Origin: an uncultured Verrucomicrobia subdivision 3 bacterium
GTDB taxonomy: Bacteria > Verrucomicrobiota > Verrucomicrobiia > Limisphaerales > UBA11358
Length of the DNA: 32,570 nt
Assembly (NCBI GenBank): GCA_903842235.1
Contig: CAIMLG010000317.1
Coordinates: forward strand, 1-32,570
Direction of reading: 5' to 3'
The translations under genes were made by a program, and so were the position numbers. Shown here one piece after another: positions 24,834-31,689 of this stretch. Position 1 is the stretch's first letter. Each line of letters starts with the position of its first letter. Under the pieces are notes generated by a model. That model did not search any database and was not told the origin of the DNA. It saw only the letters and a list, made by a program, of their open reading frames with translations.

Positions 24834-26290
24834 ACCCGAACGAGAATACATTCGTCGCCTGTGGCTCCAGCAAGATTGACGCCTCGTTGCGCGTGCCATT
24901 GCTCGCGCTCTTTGGCGGTGCCGCTGTCTGGCTGATTGTCGGCCTGGTGCTGGGCCTCATTGCGGGCATCAAATTTCATGCCCCGGAATTTCTTTCCACC
25001 ATTCCCATGTTGACCTATGGTCGGGTGGCTCCGGCCGCGAACGACGCCGTGTTATATGGCTTTTGCATCCCCGCTGGCTTGGGCGTGATGCTGTGGGTGC
25101 TGGCCCGTTTGAGCCAGATGCCGCTGGTGTTGCCAATGGTGCCGGTGGTGGCGGCGAATCTCTGGAACATCGGGGTTTTGATCGGCACCGGAGGCATCTT
25201 GATCGGCGAAAGCACCGGCCACCCCTGGCTGGAATATCCCCGCGCTGCGGCTGTCATTCTGTTTGCGGCCTTCCTGCTCATCGCCGTTTCGGCGGCGGGC
25301 ACCTTTGGCTGGCGGCGGGAGCGCGCCCTATATCCATCGCACTGGTTTCTCTTTGCCGCGCTGCTCTGGTTTCCGTGGATTTATTCCACTGCCAGCCTGC
25401 TGCTCAATACCGTCTGGCTGCCGCGCGGCGTGGTGCAGCCGGTCATTGGCTGGTGGTTTGCCAATAACCTGGTCTTCGTCTGGCTCGCGCTGGTCGGCAT
25501 CGGCACAGCCTTCTATTTCCTGCCAAAAATCTCCGGCAAACCCTTGGCCGGTTCCGGCTATGCGCTGTTTGCCTTTCTGACGCTGGTATTTTTTGGCGCT
25601 TGGTGTGGCATTCCCGCCAGCGCCCCGGTGCCCGCTTGGTTGCCCACAGCCAGCGCCTTTGCCGCGCTGCTGACGATCATTCCGATTCTCGCCATCGCCA
25701 TCATTACCATTAAAACGGTTTTCGGTTCCGGCGTTTCCTGTCAGGGCGGGCCGTTCTGTTTCATCAAATTTGGTGTCGTCTGTTTTGTGTTGTCCGGCCT
25801 GATGTATGTGGCGTCGGCCTGTCCGCAATCTAGCCGCGTGTTGGAATTCACCTGGTTCGGCTTCGCCCAAACCCAGCTTCAACTGCTGGGGTTCTTTGCC
25901 TTGATCATCTTTGGAGCGGCCTACGAAATTCTCCCCAAAATCATGGGCGGGGCGTTGCCCTTTCCAAAATTGGCTAAACTCCATTTCTTCCTCACCGCGG
26001 GCGGGGTGCTGCTCTTTGTGATCCCGCTGGCGATTGCCGGCGTGGAGCAGGGGAAGGCGCTGATGAATCCTGCGATCGCCTTTGCGGATGCGAACGGGGT
26101 CACGTTGAAATTCCTTCGCATCAGCACCACCGGCCAGTTGTTGATCCTGCTGGGAGCGCTGCTCTTCGCCCTGAACATTTTTGTCATGACGATGAAGTGG
26201 CAGCTCGCGCTGGTCAAATCGCTGATTGCAGCGGTCAAAGCCCCCTTGCCTGAAGCGACTGCGCAGCGCGACCAAGAGGTGAAAGTATGA
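24830..26290 (+). CDS. cbb3-type oxidase subunit I homologue lacking all heme and CuB ligands
   Basis: This 486-aa polytopic protein, with about 12 helices, follows the CcoN pattern well. Examples are 'FHAPEFLSTIPMLTYGR' near TM2, 'AFYFLPKISGKPL' after TM6, and 'FGAAYEILPKIMGG' after TM10. The six ligand positions are changed. TM2 'GRLRPLH' is 'GRVAPAA' (A70). TM6 'HNAV' is 'NNLV' (N212). TM7 'GPHH' is 'GIPA' (260-263). TM10 'GHVH' is 'FGFA' (G344, A346). The TM7 crosslinked Tyr position is G256. Only four His exist (50, 131, 171, 385), none at a ligand position. It cannot bind hemes or copper in the normal way, so a structural or electron-route role is inferred. Start and stop overlap the neighbours. 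Confidence 0.85.
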   Translation: MNPNENTFVACGSSKIDASLRVPLLALFGGAAVWLIVGLVLGLIAGIKFHAPEFLSTIPMLTYGRVAPAANDAVLYGFCIPAGLGVMLWVLARLSQMPLVLPMVPVVAANLWNIGVLIGTGGILIGESTGHPWLEYPRAAAVILFAAFLLIAVSAAGTFGWRRERALYPSHWFLFAALLWFPWIYSTASLLLNTVWLPRGVVQPVIGWWFANNLVFVWLALVGIGTAFYFLPKISGKPLAGSGYALFAFLTLVFFGAWCGIPASAPVPAWLPTASAFAALLTIIPILAIAIITIKTVFGSGVSCQGGPFCFIKFGVVCFVLSGLMYVASACPQSSRVLEFTWFGFAQTQLQLLGFFALIIFGAAYEILPKIMGGALPFPKLAKLHFFLTAGGVLLFVIPLAIAGVEQGKALMNPAIAFADANGVTLKFLRISTTGQLLILLGALLFALNIFVMTMKWQLALVKSLIAAVKAPLPEATAQRDQEVKV

Positions 26291-27168
26291 AGAACGGCAT
26301 CGCCATCGTTTTTGCCGCCGTCGTGGCGCTCGGCGCTTCGTGGTGCGGCTTGGTGCTGGCCCCCACGCTCCAGTTGGGTGGGGCCAAGCTGACTACCGTG
26401 CTCAATTCCCCGGACACTTATCCCTTGCAGCGCACCGGCGAGGCCAGCTTGGGCTTGCAGATCTATCGTGCCAATGGTTGCGCCGCCTGTCACACCGAGC
26501 AGGTGCGCCAGGACGGCATTCAGGCCGAACTCATGTTGACGGCGTTGGGTAATTACCAGCCGGAGGATTTTAAGGCGTTTACTGAGTCGCTGTTTGTTCA
26601 GCAAGCGCTGGAGCCGGTCACCAACGCGCTGGCGATCAACCTGAAAGGCTGGAATGGCTCGCTGCCGTTCGTCTTCCTGACCACCTCCGATAAGGAAATC
26701 GCGGACAAGATCAATCAGTCCATCAATGTGCCTGGCGTAAAGAGCGAACTGCGCATCGTGGCGACTGGAGCGGACTTGGCCCGCGGCTGGGGCCCGCGGC
26801 GCAGTGTGGCGGCGGATTATCTCTATGACCAGCCGGTGCAGCTCGGCCGCTTGCGCGCTGGACCAGACCTGGCAAATATTGGCGTCCGCCAGCCCGATGC
26901 CAACTGGCAATTGCTGCATCTCTACGCCCCCAAGGCCGTGGTGCCCAATTCCACCATGCCATCGTTTAAATATTTGTTCGCCGTGCGGAAAATCGGGGCG
27001 GCGCTCGCGCCGGAGGCGTTGAAACTGAATGCCGAGTTTGCGCCCGCCGCCGGTTACGAGGTGGTGCCGACCGCCGCCGCCAAGGAATTGGTGGCTTACC
27101 TGTTGAGCCTGCGGGCCAATGTGCCGCTTTACGAGGCGCCGTTTACCCCGGTCACAACCAAGCCATGA
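26287..27168 (+). CDS. CcoO-like monoheme cytochrome c with a central insertion
   Basis: This 293-aa protein has an N-terminal membrane anchor (about 5-27) and one heme site, C65-A-A-C68-H69, in 'YRANGCAACHTEQVR'. CcoO hallmarks return after residue 163: 'GWGPRRSVAADYLYDQPV', 'AGPDLANIGVRQPDANW', H211 and 'NSTMPSFKYLF' (axial Met M224). Between them, residues about 78-162, lies an insertion of roughly 80 residues with alternating helix and strand character, where canonical CcoO has a few residues. I do not recognise it. Unlike its CcoN-like partner it keeps its heme ligands, so it can still carry electrons. It overlaps both neighbours by 4 bp. Confidence 0.88.
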   Translation: MKNGIAIVFAAVVALGASWCGLVLAPTLQLGGAKLTTVLNSPDTYPLQRTGEASLGLQIYRANGCAACHTEQVRQDGIQAELMLTALGNYQPEDFKAFTESLFVQQALEPVTNALAINLKGWNGSLPFVFLTTSDKEIADKINQSINVPGVKSELRIVATGADLARGWGPRRSVAADYLYDQPVQLGRLRAGPDLANIGVRQPDANWQLLHLYAPKAVVPNSTMPSFKYLFAVRKIGAALAPEALKLNAEFAPAAGYEVVPTAAAKELVAYLLSLRANVPLYEAPFTPVTTKP

Positions 27169-27773
27169 GCGACGATATCTCAAAACGCTGCTGTTTAGCC
27201 AATGAATCCGAGCCGACGGTGACCCGATCCACCGTGCCGATGTGGATCATTGTGGTGACGCTGGTGCTGCTCTTCTTTGGCGGGCTGTATTTCGACAGTC
27301 ATGGCGACTGGGGGAACCAAAAACTTTACAAGCCTTTCACCTCGGCGGAACAGTTGGAGACGTTCCAGCCCAAGTCCGGCGCAGCGGCAGTCATGGCCCA
27401 AGGCCGGGCCAGTTATGAAACCGTCTGCGGGATTTGTCACGGCTCGGACGGCATGGGCAAGCCCGGGCAGGCCCCGGCGCTGGCCGGTTCCGAATGGGTG
27501 ACCACCAAGGGTGTCAATCGGCTGGCGCATATTCCGCTGGCCGGGATCAGCGGCCCGCTTCAAGTCAAGGGCCAGAACTGGAACTTGGCCATGGCGGCCA
27601 TGGGCGCCGCTTTGCCGGACGAAAACTTGGCCGCGGCGCTGACTTACATCCGTAGTTCCTGGGGGAATCAGGCGGGCGAAGTCACTGCGGATGAGGTTCG
27701 GAATATCCGGGCGGCAATTGGCAATAGTCCGCCGATGTTGAGCCGCGAGCAGCTTTTGGCCCTGCCGGAGTAA
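27165..27773 (+). CDS. Membrane-anchored monoheme cytochrome c (CcoP-like position)
   Basis: This 202-aa protein has a cytoplasmic N-terminus of about 25 residues, one transmembrane helix (26-44) and a periplasmic cytochrome domain. The heme site is C88-G-I-C91-H92. Helices containing 'MAAMGAALPDENLAAALTYIRSSWGN' features (split here: 'MAAMGAALPDENLAAALTYI' then 'RSSWGN') provide the Met ligand and C-terminal helix typical of class I cytochromes c. True CcoP has two hemes; this has one. It closes the ACIII/cbb3-like operon. Whether it passes electrons to an oxidase elsewhere cannot be told. Confidence 0.88.
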   Translation: MSDDISKRCCLANESEPTVTRSTVPMWIIVVTLVLLFFGGLYFDSHGDWGNQKLYKPFTSAEQLETFQPKSGAAAVMAQGRASYETVCGICHGSDGMGKPGQAPALAGSEWVTTKGVNRLAHIPLAGISGPLQVKGQNWNLAMAAMGAALPDENLAAALTYIRSSWGNQAGEVTADEVRNIRAAIGNSPPMLSREQLLALPE

Positions 27774-27846
27774 TCTCTTTTTCCGATCAACCACGGCGTG
27801 AAATATTAATTTGGAGGCCTAGCCTGCTGCCGTTATTGTCTGGGGC

Positions 27847-28260
27847 ATGAGCGCATTTCCCGTCAGTCTTGAAAAATCCAGCCAGCTCGCCCAGCGCATG
27901 ATGGCGCTGGGCGTATGCGAGGCGGATCTTGAAGAGAGCTTTGTGCGTTCCGGCGGCCACGGCGGTCAGAACGTCAACAAGGTGGCCACCTGCGTCATGC
28001 TGGTGCACCGGCCGACGGGTGTGTCGGTCAAATGTCAGGAAACCCGCCAGCAGGGGCTTAATCGCTTCATCGCCCGCCGCCAGTTGCTCGACAAAATCGA
28101 AGCAAAGAAAAATGGGTTTGTCGCTGCCCAGCGCGCGGAGATTGAAAAAATCCGCCGTCAGAAGCGCAAGCGTTCCCGGCGCGCCAAGGCCCGGATGCTG
28201 GCCGATAAATCCCATCACGCTGATAAAAAAGCCGCGCGTCGCTCCGTGGCTTCGGAATAG
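27847..28260 (+). CDS. Stand-alone GGQ-domain peptidyl-tRNA hydrolase (release-factor-like rescue factor)
   Basis: This 137-aa protein consists of a class I release factor catalytic domain and a basic tail, with no codon-recognition domain. The catalytic GGQ lies in 'RSGGHGGQNVNKVATCV' near residues 34-50, followed by 'SVKCQETRQQGLNRFIARRQ' and a Lys/Arg-rich helix from about residue 95. The layout resembles ribosome rescue factors of the ArfB or C12orf65 (mtRF-R) type, which release peptides from stalled ribosomes. The 'VKCQETR' segment is closer to the C12orf65-like group. The substrate state is inferred. It is monocistronic or pairs loosely with the next gene. Confidence 0.85.
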   Translation: MSAFPVSLEKSSQLAQRMMALGVCEADLEESFVRSGGHGGQNVNKVATCVMLVHRPTGVSVKCQETRQQGLNRFIARRQLLDKIEAKKNGFVAAQRAEIEKIRRQKRKRSRRAKARMLADKSHHADKKAARRSVASE

Positions 28261-28342
28261 GCCGAGGCCGCGCGTCGTCATTTTGATCAGGAAATTTCGC
28301 GCTGTTCTTGACCGGTTCGTCGTCGGCCTTTACGTTTCCGCC

Positions 28343-28609
28343 ATGGCAAATGCCAGAAAATCGAAACGCAAAGCCGCTCTTTTAGGATTGGGCCTAGATT
28401 CCGACGGCCACAAGCGCCTGACCAAAGGCGACAATTTCATGCTCGTGGGCGGCACCCAGGACACGCACGAGCAGATGACTGAGAAAGCTATCAAGATCAA
28501 CGAAAAGCTCAAGGCCCGGGGCAAACAGCTTGAAACGGTCAGCCGCGAGGAGTTCGATGACATCGCCCGTGAGGTTGGGTTGAAGAAAATCAAGCCCCAC
28601 GAGAATTGA
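28343..28609 (+). CDS. Conserved small protein of unknown function
   Basis: This 88-aa, charged, soluble protein starts 'MANARKSKRKAALLGLGLD', continues 'GHKRLTKGDNFMLVGGTQDT', and ends in a helical Lys/Glu-rich half. It has no signal peptide, cysteine pair or membrane segment. The 'NFxLVGG..xTHE' block looks like a family I have seen as hypothetical proteins in Verrucomicrobia and Planctomycetes, but I cannot name it. I chose the ATG at 28343; the open frame upstream overlaps the release-factor-like gene and is not credible. It lies 82 bp after that gene and 64 bp before the photolyase gene. Confidence 0.7.
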   Translation: MANARKSKRKAALLGLGLDSDGHKRLTKGDNFMLVGGTQDTHEQMTEKAIKINEKLKARGKQLETVSREEFDDIAREVGLKKIKPHEN

Positions 28610-28673
28610 AGCCGCAGATCTTATCTCGGTTAATCCTGCCGAATGTGCTGAGCGGTTGCTGGGGTGATCACTA

Positions 28674-30077
28674 ATGAAAACGGTACTCCATTGGTTTCGA
28701 CGCGATTTGCGCCTGACTGATAATGTGGCCCTGAGCGAGGCGGTCAGGCGGGCGGAGACGGTGATTCCCGTGTATATTGTTGAAGGGATCCCGCGCGATG
28801 GCTCGGAAGGCGGGGCCGCCCAACTGGCTTTTCTTCTGCAAGCCGTCGAGTCGCTCCGCTGCCAATTGGCGGAATTATTGTGCCCGCTGGTGATCCGTTG
28901 TGGTCAGCCCGGGGAAATCCTGCCGGCGCTCGCCCGGGAAGCCGGGGCGCAGGCGGTTTTTGCCAACAAAGTTTACGAGCCGCATGTCCAGCGCCGCGAT
29001 GAGCGGATTACCTCGCGGCTGCTGAACGTGGGGATTGGCTTTGAGCTGTTCAAGGACGCGGTGGTCTGGGAGGAACAGGAAATCCTCACCCAGGCTGGCA
29101 AGCCCTACATCGTCTTCACGCCGTATGCCAAGGCATGGCAGGCGAGACCGATTCCGCCGCCGCAGGCGAAGCTTGCAATTCGCCCTTTGAAATTGACCCG
29201 CCGCTCTTTCAAATCCGACCCGCTTCCCGCTACGTCCGATGAATTAGGGTTTCCGCTGAGGCAGCGCATTCCGCCCGGCGGCGAATCGGCGGCGCTGGAA
29301 TTATTACGCGGCTTCACGGCTGGCCCGATCCATGATTATGCCGCGCACCGCGATTTTCCCGCACTGGCCGGCACCTCCCGTCTTTCACCGCATCTGCACG
29401 CGGGGACCATTGGCATTCGCACCGTTCTAGCCGCATTGAAAAAGGCGCGGGAGCAATCGCCCAAACCCAGGCTCGGCTGTGAAGTTTTTCTGAAGGAGTT
29501 GATCTGGCGCGAATTCTATATCCAGGTGCTGCATAATTTTCCACATGTCGTCCAAGGGGCGTTCCGGCGCGAATATGACCGGCTCGCGTGGTCGGAAAAC
29601 CGGGCTCATTTCGCCGCTTGGTGCGAAGGGCGCACGGGTTATCCGATCGTGGACGCGGCGATGCGTTGCCTGAACGCCACCGGCATGATGCACAACCGGC
29701 TGCGGATGATTGTGGCGATGTTTCTCACCAAGGATCTGCTCATTTCCTGGCAATGGGGCGAGCGCTATTTCCGGCAGCAGTTGGTGGATGGTGATCTGGC
29801 CGCCAATAACGGCGGCTGGCAATGGAGTGCCGGCACCGGCACCGACGCCGCGCCGTATTTCCGCATTTTTAATCCCGTGGCCCAGGGGGAGAAATTTGAT
29901 CCGGCCGGGGAATATGTGCGCCGCTGGCTGCCGGAGCTGAAAGATTTTCCCGCCGCCTGGATTCACCAGCCGTGGAAAGAACCATCGCTTTTGGCAAAGT
30001 CCAAATATCCGGCGCGGATCGTCCGGCATGAGGAACAGCGGGCGAAGTGTCTGGCAATGTTCAAAGCAGGGCGGTGA
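28674..30077 (+). CDS. phr: Deoxyribodipyrimidine photolyase
   Basis: This 467-aa light-driven DNA repair enzyme reverses cyclobutane pyrimidine dimers with FAD. The N-terminal alpha/beta antenna domain begins 'HWFRRDLRLTDNVALSEA'. The helical FAD domain has 'ELIWREFYIQVLHNFPHVV' (about 277), 'TGYPIVDAAMRCLNATGMMH' and 'NRLRMIVAMFLTKDLLISWQ'. These are followed by 'DGDLAANNGGWQWSAGTGTD', which includes the FAD-contacting Asn and the inner Trp of the electron chain. Length and motifs fit class I CPD photolyase. Its 3' end overlaps the convergent HAD gene by 17 bp. Confidence 0.94.
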   Translation: MKTVLHWFRRDLRLTDNVALSEAVRRAETVIPVYIVEGIPRDGSEGGAAQLAFLLQAVESLRCQLAELLCPLVIRCGQPGEILPALAREAGAQAVFANKVYEPHVQRRDERITSRLLNVGIGFELFKDAVVWEEQEILTQAGKPYIVFTPYAKAWQARPIPPPQAKLAIRPLKLTRRSFKSDPLPATSDELGFPLRQRIPPGGESAALELLRGFTAGPIHDYAAHRDFPALAGTSRLSPHLHAGTIGIRTVLAALKKAREQSPKPRLGCEVFLKELIWREFYIQVLHNFPHVVQGAFRREYDRLAWSENRAHFAAWCEGRTGYPIVDAAMRCLNATGMMHNRLRMIVAMFLTKDLLISWQWGERYFRQQLVDGDLAANNGGWQWSAGTGTDAAPYFRIFNPVAQGEKFDPAGEYVRRWLPELKDFPAAWIHQPWKEPSLLAKSKYPARIVRHEEQRAKCLAMFKAGR

Positions 30078-30660
30078 CGGCGGCGCGGGTTTTCTCCGGC
30101 GACTCGTGCAGTATCGCCCGCCAGCCGCGGGCCTGGCCCGCTTCAATGTTTTCCAGCCGATCGTCAATGTAGATCAGGTCCGCGCCGCATTTGCCGGTCA
30201 TGGACTCCATGGCCGCGTAGATTTCGGAGTGCGGTTTGATGCCCCCCACTTCATAGGAGAAAAGGTAGCCGTCGAACTCGGCGAAGAAGGGAAATTTTTG
30301 CCGGATATGCTCAATGGCCAGATCGTTCGTGTTGGAGAAGATATAGGTCTTAAAACCGCGCTGGCGCAGTTCGGCGTGGAGCGCGATCATCGCCGGCATT
30401 TCGGTGAAGATGTCGGCAAAGTAGCTGCCAAATTCCCCAAGGCTGCCTTGAAAGCCGATGGCGCTGCGGATCGCTTCATAAAACTGCTGCCGCGTGAGTT
30501 GGCCGCTTTCGTATTGCACCAGCAGCGGTGAACTTCCCAGAAAGGCATGTAAATTTTCTGGCGACAGGGTGCTGCGCGCAGCCACTTTTTGGGCGGCGAT
30601 GCTGTAATCAAAATCCACCAGCACTTTGCCAAGGTCAAAGATGATGACGGGTTTGTTCAC
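30061..30660 (-). CDS. HAD-superfamily (subfamily IA) hydrolase
   Basis: This 199-aa HAD phosphatase-type protein has motif I 'FDLGKVLVDFD', with the nucleophile Asp near residue 9. The usual second Asp (DxD) is Gly-shifted as in the 'DxGxVL' group. Motif II is Ser in 'YIFSNTND', motif III Lys in 'GGIKPHSEIY', and motif IV 'IYIDDRLENI'. A helical cap lies between motifs I and II. Members dephosphorylate small metabolites or act as haloacid/epoxide-type hydrolases; the substrate is unknown. It starts with GTG (complement of 30658-30660) overlapping the recR stop, so it is probably co-transcribed with recR. Confidence 0.88.
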   Translation of the reverse strand: MNKPVIIFDLGKVLVDFDYSIAAQKVAARSTLSPENLHAFLGSSPLLVQYESGQLTRQQFYEAIRSAIGFQGSLGEFGSYFADIFTEMPAMIALHAELRQRGFKTYIFSNTNDLAIEHIRQKFPFFAEFDGYLFSYEVGGIKPHSEIYAAMESMTGKCGADLIYIDDRLENIEAGQARGWRAILHESPEKTRAAVTALL

Positions 30661-31256
30661 GACATCTCCCGACGCCCTTCCAGCGCGCGGTCGAGGGTCA
30701 GTTCGTCGGCGAATTCCAGTCCGCTGCCGGCGGGCAGGCCGAAGCCGATGCGGGAAATTTTCAGGCCGGTGCGCGCCAGCCGTTTCGCCAAGTAATTACT
30801 GGTGGCATCGCCTTCCACATCCGTGCCGAGCGCAATGATGATTTCCCGGATGGGCTCGGTGGTGAGCCGCTTTTCCAAATCCGCAATGCGCAAATCTTCG
30901 GGCTCCACGCCGTCGAGTGGCGAGATTTTGCCGCCGAGCACATGGAACTTGCCGCGAAAGGTGCCGGATTTCTCCACGCTCAAAATATCCACAGCCCGTT
31001 CCACCACGCAGAGGAGCGCGGCGTCGCGTCGCGAATCGGTGCAGGTGCCGCAGGGAGAAATCTCCGTGAGCGCGCCGCAAGTATCACAAAAGCGGATGCG
31101 TTCGCGCGCCGTCACCAGCGTTTCGGCCAGATGTTTCACTGCTGCCATTTCCGCCTGCACCAGATGGAGCGCGATGCGTTCAGCGGAGCGCGGCCCGACG
31201 CCCGGCAGCTTGGCCAGCGCGGCGGTCAGGGAAACAATGGGTTCAGGCAGCGGCAT
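30657..31256 (-). CDS. recR: Recombination protein RecR
   Basis: This 199-aa protein acts with RecF/RecO in loading RecA on gapped DNA. The helix-hairpin-helix is 'LAKLPGVGPRSAERIALHL' (about 14-32). The zinc finger has C57, C60, C69 and C72. A TOPRIM domain follows, with 'VVERAVDILSVE' and 'ALGTDVEGDATSNYLAKRL'. The C-terminal 'GFGLPAGSGLEFADELTLDR' is diagnostic. All parts are complete. It lies in the common bacterial order dnaX-ybaB-recR, read on the minus strand. Confidence 0.96.
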   Translation of the reverse strand: MPLPEPIVSLTAALAKLPGVGPRSAERIALHLVQAEMAAVKHLAETLVTARERIRFCDTCGALTEISPCGTCTDSRRDAALLCVVERAVDILSVEKSGTFRGKFHVLGGKISPLDGVEPEDLRIADLEKRLTTEPIREIIIALGTDVEGDATSNYLAKRLARTGLKISRIGFGLPAGSGLEFADELTLDRALEGRREMS

Positions 31257-31260
31257 GAAT

Positions 31261-31334
31261 CATCCTCCTCTTCCTGCTCATGCTCGTCCTCGACTTCGAT
31301 CCACGACGAGAAGGAAGAGGATGAGCAGGATCAA
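31261..31334. repeat. Strand-asymmetric short repeat between recR and ybaB
   Basis: The left half (to about 31297) is pyrimidine-rich and the right half (from about 31303) is purine-rich. Matching blocks are inverted: CCTCTTCCT at 31267-31275 with AGGAAGAGG at 31312-31320, and CCTGCTCAT at 31273-31281 with ATGAGCAGG at 31321-31329. The block order is permuted, so it is not one simple hairpin. It is non-coding and separates recR from ybaB. Confidence 0.55.
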
Positions 31335-31335
31335 A

Positions 31336-31644
31336 TCACATCATTCCCGGCAGATTAAAGCCCGCCGTGGCCTTGCCCATCTCGGCGTTGGAAATGTCCT
31401 TGGCTTGGTTAAGCGCCTGATTAACGGCGGTGAGAATCATATCCTCAACGATCTGCGCGTCCGCCGGGTTCAGGGCCTGCGGATCAATCTTGATGGCGGC
31501 GAGCGAACCATCGCACTTGGCGACCACCTTGACCGCGCCGCCGCCGCTGGTGGCTTCCACGGTGCGCAGGGCGAGGCTGGCTTGAATCTGTTCCATCTGC
31601 TGCTGCATTTTTGCAGCCTGTTTCATGAGTTTTCCAAGAGACAT
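31336..31644 (-). CDS. ybaB: YbaB/EbfC nucleoid-associated protein
   Basis: This 102-aa DNA-binding protein has the expected N-terminal helix 'GKLMKQAAKMQQQMEQIQAS', the central sheet 'VEATSGGGAVKVVAKCDG', 'IKIDPQALNP', and a Gly/Met-rich end. It forms dimers that bind DNA. Position between dnaX and recR is conserved across bacteria, which confirms the call. Confidence 0.95.
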   Translation of the reverse strand: MSLGKLMKQAAKMQQQMEQIQASLALRTVEATSGGGAVKVVAKCDGSLAAIKIDPQALNPADAQIVEDMILTAVNQALNQAKDISNAEMGKATAGFNLPGMM

Positions 31645-31689
31645 GGTTCGGGATTTTTAAGGTTTAAGTGGTTGGTTTATCGCTGGGCA

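Noticed and set aside
24830..26290. Calling this gene ccoN (working oxidase) or a pseudogene
   Set aside because: All ligands are absent, so the oxidase label misleads. The intact frame and coupled overlaps argue against a pseudogene.
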